From: CAYVBE01 sp964448935
GTDB taxonomy: Bacteria; Planctomycetota; Brocadiia; SM23-32
Direction of reading: 5' to 3'
Assembly: GCA_964448935.1 (NCBI GenBank)
Contig: CAYVBE010000040.1
Span: forward strand, 1 to 24,742
DNA: 24,742 bases
In this document: in pieces, positions 8,681 through 15,481 of the stretch
Numbering within the stretch: the stretch's first letter is position 1
How the letters are laid out: every line of letters begins with the position of its first letter
The notes under the pieces: model-generated
The model's database searches: none
What the model saw: only the letters and a program-made list of their open reading frames with translations
Told to the model about the DNA's origin: nothing
Program-made: the position numbers and the translations under genes

Positions 8681-8724
8681 AACAGTGCCGTAAGACACTG
8701 TTTTACGGGCACTTACATGCCCGT
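8681..8724. other. Two consecutive hairpins with a competing alternative pairing
   Basis: Hairpin 1 pairs AACAGTG (8681-8687) with CACTGTT (8696-8702) and is followed by a short T-containing stretch. Hairpin 2 pairs ACGGGCA (8705-8711) with TGCCCGT (8718-8724). The loop of hairpin 1 (CCGTAA, 8688-8693) is exactly complementary to TTACGG (8703-8708), so the two can also refold into a third, mutually exclusive stem. It sits 125 bases after the exosortase stop and just before the sigma-54 promoter. It may end the upstream transcript, act as an attenuator, or be DNA-binding dyads. Confidence 0.4.
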
Positions 8725-8754
8725 TGATTCTTTCCGCGAATCCCCACCATGGTC

Positions 8755-8770
8755 TGGCACGGCCCTTGCA
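8755..8770 (+). promoter_or_regulatory. sigma-54 (-24/-12) promoter of sugar transferase / PEP-CTERM unit
   Basis: TGGCACGGCCCTTGCA is a perfect match to TGGCACG-N4-TTGC(A), with GG at 8756-8757 and GC at 8768-8769, 10 bases apart. The predicted start is about 8781, leaving a 27-base leader before the GTG at 8808. The 18-base string GTCTGGCACGGCCCTTGC is identical to the promoter in front of glmS at 20601. Confidence 0.88.
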
Positions 8771-8807
8771 CTGAATAGAGTAGTTACTTTTGTGCGAGGG
8801 TGTGACA

Positions 8808-9566
8808 GTGCCTGAACCAGCATCAATTGCGTTGCTCGGAATGGGGTCCGTCGGGCTGGCCGTCCGTTTCGCCCGGGTCCAATACCATCGGGCGAAAGAC
8901 GTGTTGGACCGGGTTGCCGGCGCGATGCTGCTGATCGTCAGCGCTCCGGTGATGGCCCTTTGCGCGGCGGCCGTCAAGCTCACATCCCGCGGGCCGGCTC
9001 TTTACCGCCAGGCCAGGGTGGGGCTGAACGGCCGAGAGTTTATGCTGTACAAGCTGCGCACCATGTACCAGGACGCCGAAGCGAAGACGGGGCCCGTCTG
9101 GGCCGGCGGCAAGAACGATCCGCGGGTTACACCGTTGGGGCGGGTGCTTCGGAGGACGCATCTGGATGAGCTTCCGCAACTGTTCAACGTGATCAAGGGC
9201 GAGATGAGTCTGATAGGGCCGCGGCCGGAGAGGCCGCATTTCGTGGCTCAGTTCACGGAGGAGATACCCGAGTATGACAAGAGGCTCAGCGTTAAGCCGG
9301 GCATCACCGGGTTAGCGCAGGTGCGAGCCGGCTACGACCGCACACTGCGGGACGTGCGCCGGAAGGTCAAACTGGACCTCATGTACATCCGACGGATGTG
9401 CTGGTGGGTGGACTTCCTTATCTTCTTCGGCACTTTTGGAAGGATATTCCGAGGTGGAACGGAAAGGAGGGGGGGCTCGGACACGAGAGACCTGACAGAA
9501 GAAGTAACCGACGAAAGAGCATCAGCAGATTCAGCATTCAGACGGATCGAGAGGAGAGACGCATGA
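8808..9566 (+). CDS. Undecaprenyl-phosphate sugar phosphotransferase carrying an N-terminal PEP-CTERM-like segment
   Basis: This 252-aa priming transferase of the short WcaJ/PglC-like bacterial sugar transferase family would put the first sugar-phosphate on undecaprenyl phosphate. Family marks are an amphipathic/re-entrant hydrophobic helix (about 36-56, with Pro47), KLTSRGPALYRQ (57-68), KLRTMYQDAE (82-91), the catalytic-type HLDELPQLFNVI (118-129), SLIGPRPE (134-141), VKPGITGLAQV and LDLMYI. The first 25 residues read PEPASIALLGMGSVGLA then RFAR, which is a PEP-CTERM signal (PEP, helix, basic end) at the wrong end of the protein. An in-frame TAG at 8781 rules out a longer N-terminal cargo. 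The GTG at 8808 is preferred: GAGGG lies 7 bases before it, whereas the GTG at 8802 is too close. A charged ~35-residue tail ends by overlapping the next gene by 4 bases. Confidence 0.88.
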   Translation: MPEPASIALLGMGSVGLAVRFARVQYHRAKDVLDRVAGAMLLIVSAPVMALCAAAVKLTSRGPALYRQARVGLNGREFMLYKLRTMYQDAEAKTGPVWAGGKNDPRVTPLGRVLRRTHLDELPQLFNVIKGEMSLIGPRPERPHFVAQFTEEIPEYDKRLSVKPGITGLAQVRAGYDRTLRDVRRKVKLDLMYIRRMCWWVDFLIFFGTFGRIFRGGTERRGGSDTRDLTEEVTDERASADSAFRRIERRDA

Positions 9567-10672
9567 AAAAACTTGTCTTAGTTGTTTTTGTGGCCATACT
9601 GGCGGTCGGCCTCGCCGCACCGCCGGCGTCGGCAGTTTCGCTGGTCCCCGGCGACTACGAGGCCAAACTTACGGACTTCGGATCGTTCTTCGATGGAGAC
9701 ACCCCACAGCCGGTGGTCCACGTCGACGGCAACGGAGTTCTTCAAAACGAGCCCGAACCGGGCTGGCTGGACCGAACACTGATCTACCTGACCACCGCAA
9801 CGGTTGCCGGAGAGGTTGTATTCACCGGCGGTGTGGACGGAGAGATCATGGGCATGGTGTACGACCTTCAGGTCAACGAGGTCCGGTATTTCGAGGGCGA
9901 TGACAAGATCGGTACCGTTGACACAGACGGTGAAGTTTTTGTGAGTGGCAAGAGTCGGAACGACGCCGACACCCTCAGAGTGGATCTCGTAGACGCCCCA
10001 GGTTGGGATGATGGCCCCGGAGAACAGTACACGGGTGGCCGCGTCGACCTTTGGGCGAGCAACACTACAAACTTTGGAGAGGATGCTGGCGGCGGAGATC
10101 CGGGGGAGCCGGACTACATGCCCTCTTCGTGGGGCACCGGATCGGACACCGCTGGCACGGACGGTTTCGGCGGAAATCCGGATGCGTGGGTGGTAGACGG
10201 CAATCACGCCACGTTTCCTCAGGTGGATGGGCAAAGCGATAATACGGCCGTGCCTCTGGCATCCGGTACGCTGGTCTATCCGTTCGACGGTGCGTCATCT
10301 CTACTGACACTTACTCTAAACGTGCGCAACAACAACGCAACGGGAGAATCGGCAGGAACCGGAGGCTCAAGTGTAGGCTACGTGGATATACTCTCAAACT
10401 TCGGTTTGCCCTTTAAGACTGGCGGAGCAGATGGGGCTTTTCCGAACGATTCAGAGATCCGCTTTGTGATCAGTTCATTCAGTTTCTACCCAGATACAAG
10501 CGTTAGCGAAGCCCCCATCGACGACCCGGCCACGAGCGACGTATGGTGGGACACAGACAGTCAGGACCCGCTTCGCTTCACGCTGCTGCCCGAGCCGGCG
10601 ACCATGTCGCTGATGGGCATCAGTCTGGTGGGGCTGGCTTTCGGCGCCTACAGCCGCAGGAGGAAGGCCTGA
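9563..10672 (+). CDS. PEP-CTERM sorting domain protein (secreted exosortase substrate)
   Basis: This 369-aa exported protein has a Sec signal peptide (KKLVLVVFVAILAVGL, probable cleavage after ASA at about residue 24). Its mature region is acidic, Gly/Asp/Thr-rich and probably beta-structured, and it contains no cysteine. A classic PEP-CTERM tail occupies 342-369: LPEPATMSLMG, a hydrophobic helix to about 364, then SRRRKA. It should be cut and anchored by the exosortase encoded at 6970. The body has no domain I recognise. Tryptophan- and Asp-rich patches such as DVWWDTDSQD may bind sugar or calcium, but that is only a guess. The start overlaps the sugar-transferase stop (ATGA, 9563-9566) behind a strong GAGGAG site, so one sigma-54 transcript should make both. 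A terminator follows 27 bases after the stop. Confidence 0.9.
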   Translation: MKKLVLVVFVAILAVGLAAPPASAVSLVPGDYEAKLTDFGSFFDGDTPQPVVHVDGNGVLQNEPEPGWLDRTLIYLTTATVAGEVVFTGGVDGEIMGMVYDLQVNEVRYFEGDDKIGTVDTDGEVFVSGKSRNDADTLRVDLVDAPGWDDGPGEQYTGGRVDLWASNTTNFGEDAGGGDPGEPDYMPSSWGTGSDTAGTDGFGGNPDAWVVDGNHATFPQVDGQSDNTAVPLASGTLVYPFDGASSLLTLTLNVRNNNATGESAGTGGSSVGYVDILSNFGLPFKTGGADGAFPNDSEIRFVISSFSFYPDTSVSEAPIDDPATSDVWWDTDSQDPLRFTLLPEPATMSLMGISLVGLAFGAYSRRRKA

Positions 10673-10699
10673 GGAACAGTCTCTAACACTGTAAGCATG

Positions 10700-10730
10700 G
10701 CAGGCGGTGGTTTTCCACCGCCTGCTTTTT
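10700..10730 (+). terminator. Rho-independent terminator after the PEP-CTERM gene
   Basis: An 11-bp perfect GC-rich stem, GCAGGCGGTGG (10700-10710) and CCACCGCCTGC (10715-10725), has a TTTT loop and is followed directly by TTTTT. It points in the plus direction. On the minus strand the same stem lies 27 bases past the methyltransferase stop but lacks a T run, so it is a poorer terminator there. Confidence 0.93.
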
Positions 10731-10756
10731 GTACGCAGGTAACCGGACCGGCGTCT

Positions 10757-11482
10757 TCAGCCCCCTGGGATGCGAAGCACCATGTCCATGTGGCTCAGCA
10801 AGGGGAGGGCGTGCAGATGGCCCCGGTCCGCACCAAAGCGCCGCGAAAGGTCCTTCCACTCTCTGGCTCCCAAAGCCGCCCGGAGCGAAGCCCGGTAGAG
10901 CTGCCGACCCATCTCTGCGCTTTCGTCCAGCCCGTCATAGACCCGTCCCAGAACGGACACCAGCAGCGCCACGAATCCGCGTAGAGGGGGCCGGGCCAGA
11001 TCCCGGACGAAAACCGTGCCACCGGGCCTGGTTACACGCCACATCTCCCGCAGCATGGGTACCGGCTCGGGCAAGTGGTGCAGCATGTGGTAGGAGACCA
11101 CCAGGCGGAATTCGCCATCGGCGAACGGAAGCTCCTCGGCATCGCCCCGCACGAAACGCAGGTTTGTCACTCCGGCCTGGAGCGCGTTCCGCTCCGCCAA
11201 CTGCAGCATGGGTCGCGAGAGGTCGAGTGCCACCACGTCTACATCAGGTGCCGCCCGTGCCAGCTTGACCGCAAAGCGGCCGCTTCCGCAACCGACGTCC
11301 AGAACACGGCCGCCCTCCAGCAAGCCCATCCGCAGTAGCTTCCGCACGAGCATGGTATCTATGATTCCGTGTGCCTTCGCCACCTGGTCGAACACCCGAA
11401 CCGACTCAGCGTCCTCCATTACTTCCGGCTCGAGCTGCCGCTCCGTGGGTTGGAAGAACTCGCAGAGTCCGCTCAACGACAT
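10757..11482 (-). CDS. Class I SAM-dependent methyltransferase
   Basis: This 241-aa soluble methyltransferase of the UbiE/Methyltransf_11 style has the SAM-binding motif RVLDVGCGSGRF at 59-70, an acidic motif II (VVALDLSRPM, about 84-93), RGDAEELPF (motif III region) and the post-motif PGGTVFVRDLARP. The substrate cannot be read from sequence. It sits 46 bases after the N-acyl amino acid synthase on the same strand, and a strong GAGGGGG site lies 8 bases before the ATG, so the two are probably cotranscribed. It may therefore methylate the synthase product or a lipid/quinone precursor; both are guesses. It converges on the PEP-CTERM gene, with the terminator at 10700-10730 between them. Confidence 0.85.
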   Translation of the reverse strand: MSLSGLCEFFQPTERQLEPEVMEDAESVRVFDQVAKAHGIIDTMLVRKLLRMGLLEGGRVLDVGCGSGRFAVKLARAAPDVDVVALDLSRPMLQLAERNALQAGVTNLRFVRGDAEELPFADGEFRLVVSYHMLHHLPEPVPMLREMWRVTRPGGTVFVRDLARPPLRGFVALLVSVLGRVYDGLDESAEMGRQLYRASLRAALGAREWKDLSRRFGADRGHLHALPLLSHMDMVLRIPGG

Positions 11483-11528
11483 CTCTGCGTCCCCCTCGCC
11501 GGAATGCGGTGGACATGCACAAACGCTT

Positions 11529-12326
11529 CTACGCGACCTGCGACCGACTCACGGGGTCTCCCGCCCGCCAGGCGTGCCAGGGGCAGTCGGGGTATTGGGC
11601 TTCGAGGCACTGCAACTGCTCGCGCGGGGCGTATGCGAAGACCGGGGATCGTTCTACGAAGAAGTACTGCAGGTCGGCGGGGCACATGCGATGCCGCTGG
11701 CGCAGAAGTGCCCGCGGCGTTGGGTCGTCGAAGAACCGGTCCCAGATGTGCCGGTCGCCGCGCGCCGTGCTTTCTGCCTGGAGCAGGTCCAGCCGGCTGG
11801 CGACCGCGGGATTGTATCGCACACAGGGGTAGGCGCGCTCCGGCCCGAATTGCTCAAACAGCAGGTACCGCTGGTAGAGCCTGCTGCGCCGGGGATGGAC
11901 GGCGATGCAGAGGTCGTCCGCGCGTAGCTCGAAGCGGGCGTAGTCGAAGGCACGCTTCATCAGCAGGAGAAGCAGGGAAAGACTTCCGTCGTTTTCGGGC
12001 CCTCTGGCACCAAACATGGTGGCCTCGGCCAGTTGTCGGCCTTGGCGGCGCAATTGCTGCACCTCCGGTTGGTAGACGCCTTCCATGGGCAGTCCCATGG
12101 CACTGTCCGGCACGACGGTCAGGGAGCCCACTACTTCCGAGCCCATTTTGGCAACGAAGGTGGCGGTGCCGGGCAGCGCGTTGAACGCGGATAGCCGCAT
12201 GCCGGACGGCTGCCTGACCATGTATCCTTCCCTGACGTAGCTCTCGTAAACCAGGCGGTATGCCTGCTCCAGCTCGTCCCGCAAAATCGCCGGGCGGGCG
12301 TCACCGCACGTCCCACAAACAGTCAT
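11529..12326 (-). CDS. FeeM-like long-chain N-acyl amino acid synthase / PEP-CTERM-associated acyltransferase
   Basis: This 265-aa protein resembles the acyltransferases (GNAT/autoinducer-synthase fold, FeeM type) found with exosortase systems, which join a fatty acyl group from acyl-ACP to an amino acid. Supporting stretches are YRLVYESYVREGYM (23-36), VGSLTVVPDSAMGLPME (66-82), QLAEATMFGARGP (98-110), an acyl-binding-type DYARFELRADDLCIAVHPRRSRLYQRYLLFEQFG segment spanning 128-161, and PCVRYNPAVA (167-176). A CxxC pair (C4, C7) starts the protein. I chose the ATG at 12326, with GAGG 8 bases before it. An ATG at 12356 is possible but has a poor ribosome site. Published work has linked long-chain N-acyl amino acid synthases to PEP-CTERM/exosortase loci, which matches this setting. 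The amino acid used is unknown. Confidence 0.75.
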   Translation of the reverse strand: MTVCGTCGDARPAILRDELEQAYRLVYESYVREGYMVRQPSGMRLSAFNALPGTATFVAKMGSEVVGSLTVVPDSAMGLPMEGVYQPEVQQLRRQGRQLAEATMFGARGPENDGSLSLLLLLMKRAFDYARFELRADDLCIAVHPRRSRLYQRYLLFEQFGPERAYPCVRYNPAVASRLDLLQAESTARGDRHIWDRFFDDPTPRALLRQRHRMCPADLQYFFVERSPVFAYAPREQLQCLEAQYPDCPWHAWRAGDPVSRSQVA

Positions 12327-12990
12327 TAACCCTACCTCAGCCAAGCAAACATCCAATCCGCCGGCGCAGGCGACGACGGCCCGCTACGCGGGCTGACCGT
12401 CGGCCCAGGCACGATATCCGATATACATCCCGTATTTCCACTCAGGCACGCCGCATGACACCAGGAATGCCTGCTGGTCGCGTCCGGCAACCGGCTGCGG
12501 GTTGGAATCCCTTCCGCCCGCCCGCGCACGACGCAAAAGGGAAACGCTAAACATATCACACCGCAATATACTCTTTTACTCCATATTACATCGAAAGGTT
12601 TCAAGATGCAAGTACCAGGATACCGGGCGGATGCGACCCGACGCAAATGCACGCCCAGGATCCGGGGAACGGCCTGGAGTCGGACGGTCCGCCGCCAACC
12701 CACCTGCGGAGCCATGGCAGCCGTGGGCAAGAGGCGCTAACTCCCTTCCGACTGAAGGTAAAACGTGTGCCGCGTTGATGCCATAGCCGCGAAAAACCCC
12801 CCGAAAAATCTGGCACACAATCCTCGTGCGGGCCACTTCGCTTCTTCCTTCTGCTCAGAGCGCTGAATCACATGTTGCTGCTGCAAAAGCGAGCAGAATT
12901 ACCCGGCAGCCTTCCTTCCGGACGGACGGCTGCGCCTCCCGCTGAGCCCCGGTGGTCGCGGGATTCTACAGGGGAGCTGGCAGATATAAG

Positions 12991-13053
12991 TGGTCTTTAG
13001 AAAGTCGTTTCCGGTGCATGAAGGTCCGCAAGTATTGCGACCCGGAACGGTTA
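12991..13053. repeat. Direct repeat, copy A (~63 bp)
   Basis: It begins TGGTCTTTAGAAAGTCG and is about 80% identical to copy B at 13348-13411. A local hairpin is kept in both copies. Here GGT-C-CGCAA (13023-13031) pairs with TTGCG-ACC (13035-13042), within a wider TTCCG/CGGAA pairing. It marks one edge of the dyad-rich block. Confidence 0.75.
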
Positions 13054-13081
13054 GTGCCGAGGGACCTTGCGCCTGAACGAG

Positions 13082-13274
13082 CCGTGCGCACGGGGCTGCG
13101 CCGTCGCCGCCGTTAGCCCGCCGCCGGGCGGGCGAATCAACCGTTGCACACTGCTCGCGCGTGTCTGAATCGCCCCCGTTGGGGCTCTGTTTCAATGTTA
13201 TCGCTTCCTTCCCCAGGGCTCTGGCGCCTCCGGCGCCGCCGCCCTGGGCTAATCCTGAAACGGGCCTTAGGCCC
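13082..13274. repeat. Dyad-rich block: five GC-rich palindromes/hairpins between the direct repeats
   Basis: Five inverted repeats follow each other: the palindrome CCGTGCGCACGG (13082-13093); GCCCGCC/GGCGGGC with a 4-base loop (13116-13133); GCCCC/GGGGC (13172-13185); CCCAGGGC/GCCCTGGG (13212-13219 with 13241-13248), itself holding GGCGCC twice; and GGGCC-TTA-GGCCC (13262-13274). The block looks like a non-coding repeat element or structured RNA rather than a gene. High GC content makes some hairpins likely by chance. Confidence 0.5.
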
Positions 13275-13347
13275 TGACGGCCCAACGGCTCGAGCTCATG
13301 CAGTGCCCGGTCAGGACGCCGACTGGGGCTCGCTCTAATCGGCTGAG

Positions 13348-13411
13348 TGGTCTTTGGAAGATCGTTTTCGGTCCACAAAGGTCCGCAAGTCCTGCGAACC
13401 GGAACCGATTA
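13348..13411. repeat. Direct repeat, copy B (~64 bp)
   Basis: It begins TGGTCTTTGGAAGATCG and matches copy A at 12991 over its whole length, with identical AAGGTCCGCAAGT in the middle. The inner hairpin is retained with altered bases (GGT-C-CGCA paired with TGCG-A-ACC). Copies A and B are in the same orientation and about 357 bp apart start to start. Confidence 0.75.
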
Positions 13412-13722
13412 ACGTAAAACTGCTTATGTGAGATTCCCGGGGGGATTCAGCTATCGGGTCTCCGCTTCCGATTTCAGGTGCGCCGGCACGGGCCGCCTCT
13501 CCGTCCGGGTCGGCCGAGCGGTCTGCCGGTGTCTCGAACGGACTCAGAAAAGGGGGGACACGCCGCCGGCTGTGCGGTGCGCGGGACTTTTGAGTGCCCC
13601 GGCGAGATGGCGGGCGTTCTGGACTGCGCCCTCCTCCTTTGCCTACAATAGCGGTGAGGCGGATCGGACTCCGGACGCTCGTTGAAGGATTGTCTTGTCA
13701 CAGGCAGAATCGAGCGGAGAGC

Positions 13723-15384
13723 ATGGGGCGATACCTGATCTACAACTTTTCGGGCGAGGTAGACGACCTCTCCCACCTGTTCCCCAATGAGCGGCTGGCC
13801 CAGATCGCGGCCATCGTGCAGGCCCGTGGGGCGGATGTGGAAGTGTGGGACCGCGGCAACGTCCAGACGCTGGGCAGCCTGGCGCCCGCGCGCTGGAAAC
13901 GCCTGATCGCCAGGGTCGCCGGCAAGGGCATCTTTCGAAAGCTTGCCCGCAACAAGCCGGTCACAGCTCTCGACAAGATCGTGTTCGGCCTGCCACTGCG
14001 ATGGGTGTCGGAGGCGATGACGCGTGAGATCGAGGCAAATTATGCCGACTTCATGCGGCAAGAGGCGGACGCCATCGTCGCGGGTGGGTTCGATGCCGTC
14101 CTGCTGAACCTATGGCAGGGCGGGTTCCAGGAATCCATGCTTCTGGCGCAAAGGGTCAAGGAGTCCTCATCCCTGCCGATCTACGGGATCGGGCAGCGGG
14201 TGGACTGGTTTGGTGAGGACATTCTGCGCCTGTGCCCTCACGTGGACGGCATTATCCTGGGCCTCGGTTACGGGGCGATAGCCCGCCTCGTGGACGGGGA
14301 ACCGTTCGAGTCGCTGCCCGACGTGGCCTATCGCGACGACGAGGGGGATGTCGTCGCCAACGAGCGGAGCGTTACGGAGGTGGACCGCCTGCCTCAACCG
14401 ACGTACGACCCGGCCGTCTACCACGGGATCGAGCACCTTATCCCGCTGATCCACGTCTCGCTATCCAACCAGGCGTGCCCGAACCGCTGCGCGTTCTGCC
14501 CTCGGCCGGTAAACTACGGGCACACGGTGCGACGGAAGCCCGTCGAACACGCCGTTGATGAGGTGGAAGCACTGCGCGAGCGCGGCGTGCGACATTTTCG
14601 GATAGCCGATTCGACTCCACCGCCACGGCTTCTCACGGACTTCGCCCAGGGACTCGTTGATCGTGGCCTGCACGAGCGGGATGTGCACTTCACGGCGTTC
14701 TCCAGGATCGACCAGAACCGTGAGGAAGACTTCGAGCTGATGCGCCGGGCGAACTGCGAAGCGCTGTTTTTCGGGCTGGAGACGCTCGACGATGAAGTGC
14801 TTCGCCGCATCCGCAAGGGCATCACATACGCGGAGATCCGTGACACCCTTCAGATGGCGGACGCAGCAGGTCTGTTCATCGTGGGCAGCATCATCTTTCC
14901 ACTGCCCGGGGAGACGGAGGAGACGCGCGAGACAACGTTCGCGCGGCTCAAGGAGCTGTCGCCCATGCTGGACTCGGTGCTGATCCAGCCGGCCGGTGTT
15001 TACCCCAGTTCCGATTGGGGCAGAAATCCCGAACGGTACGGCATCCATCTGGAGCCGGACTACATAGAGTCGTTGATTGACTACCGTGTGAAATTCATCA
15101 TCCCGATGCGCTTCTGGCCGCCCTTCCCCTTTTCTTACCCGCTCATGGGCAGGGATGCGGAAGAGGTCAGCTTCGACGACATCCGGGTGGCCTATGAGTC
15201 CTTCAGTGGGCAGGTCTGGCAGGAGATGGACATCTGCAACGTGCAGGACTACACCCTCCTGGTAGCGCAGATGGTGGGGGCAGACCCCTACGAGTTCACC
15301 GACGAGGTGAAGAAGATACTCGTTACCCGTGACTACGAAGCTCTCCGGGATATGGTGGGACGCTCGCGGCGGACGCTCGCATGA
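13723..15384 (+). CDS. Radical SAM protein with N-terminal cobalamin-binding-like domain
   Basis: This 553-aa protein has the 4Fe-4S/SAM cluster motif CX3CX2C as ACPNRCAFCP (C252, C256, C259). It is followed by expected radical SAM barrel features: RIADSTPP (293-300), FGLETLDDEVLRRIRKG (350-366) and FPLPGETEE (392-400). The first ~220 residues resemble the Rossmann-like B12-binding domain of class B radical SAM proteins (LAQIAAIVQARGADVEVWD at 25-43, GGFDAVLLNL, GIILGLGYGAIARLVDG), but no DxHxxG motif is seen, so cobalamin binding is uncertain. The C-terminal ~130 residues match nothing I know. The substrate is unknown; such enzymes modify lipids, sugars or peptides. I chose the ATG at 13723 (GGAG just upstream, protein starts MGRYLIYNF) because the longer frame upstream is Arg/Pro-rich and unlike protein. 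It converges on the TPR gene. Confidence 0.85.
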   Translation: MGRYLIYNFSGEVDDLSHLFPNERLAQIAAIVQARGADVEVWDRGNVQTLGSLAPARWKRLIARVAGKGIFRKLARNKPVTALDKIVFGLPLRWVSEAMTREIEANYADFMRQEADAIVAGGFDAVLLNLWQGGFQESMLLAQRVKESSSLPIYGIGQRVDWFGEDILRLCPHVDGIILGLGYGAIARLVDGEPFESLPDVAYRDDEGDVVANERSVTEVDRLPQPTYDPAVYHGIEHLIPLIHVSLSNQACPNRCAFCPRPVNYGHTVRRKPVEHAVDEVEALRERGVRHFRIADSTPPPRLLTDFAQGLVDRGLHERDVHFTAFSRIDQNREEDFELMRRANCEALFFGLETLDDEVLRRIRKGITYAEIRDTLQMADAAGLFIVGSIIFPLPGETEETRETTFARLKELSPMLDSVLIQPAGVYPSSDWGRNPERYGIHLEPDYIESLIDYRVKFIIPMRFWPPFPFSYPLMGRDAEEVSFDDIRVAYESFSGQVWQEMDICNVQDYTLLVAQMVGADPYEFTDEVKKILVTRDYEALRDMVGRSRRTLA

Positions 15385-15440
15385 GTGCTCGGCACATTCG
15401 CGGTGTCATACTTCGGCAGCCCGGCGCGGGAGCGTGCGCC

Positions 15441-15459
15441 AGCCCCGAGACCCGGGGCT
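15441..15459. other. Hairpin between convergent genes
   Basis: AGCCCCG (15441-15447) pairs with CGGGGCT (15453-15459) around a 5-base loop, lying between the stops of the radical SAM gene (15384) and the TPR gene (15482, minus). No T run follows on either strand, so a terminator role is possible but weak. Confidence 0.3.
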
Positions 15460-15481
15460 GCATTATGAAGGCTAAGGCCGG

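Larger units (their letters stand above)
12327..13722. other. 1.4-kb intergenic region without a convincing gene
   Basis: Open frames here are short, Arg/Pro-rich and lack family features. The only one with some protein-like character is a minus-strand frame at 12384-12566 ending in SCGVPEWKYGMYIGYRAW, possibly a gene remnant. The region holds the direct repeats at 12991-13053 and 13348-13411 and the dyad-rich block between them (separate entries). Two short stretches look like tRNA pieces (near 12500 and 13510) but do not fold as tRNAs. A weak -10-like TACAAT lies at 13644-13649 before the radical SAM gene, without a good -35. Confidence 0.6.

Noticed and set aside
12490..12520. tRNA T-arm-like sequence (GCGGGTTGGAATCCC)
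   Set aside because: The loop is TTGGAAT instead of TTCGAAT, the T-stem does not close fully, and no acceptor or anticodon arm can be built around it.
12643..12657. Possible sigma-54 promoter (minus) upstream of the N-acyl amino acid synthase
   Set aside because: GG-N10-GC spacing and TTGC fit, but four interior consensus bases are wrong and it lies about 310 bases from the gene; too weak to annotate.
12991..13411. Integron attC site pair or CRISPR array
   Set aside because: There are only two copies, about 357 bp apart, with no GTTRRRY core boxes and no regular spacer series.
13508..13550. tRNA-Ser D-arm-like sequence (GGCCGAGCGGTC)
   Set aside because: No acceptor stem, anticodon stem or T-arm pairs around it; at most a small remnant.
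13621..13649. sigma-70 promoter before the radical SAM gene (TACAAT at 13644)
   Set aside because: The -10 is good but no acceptable -35 hexamer lies 16-18 bases upstream.
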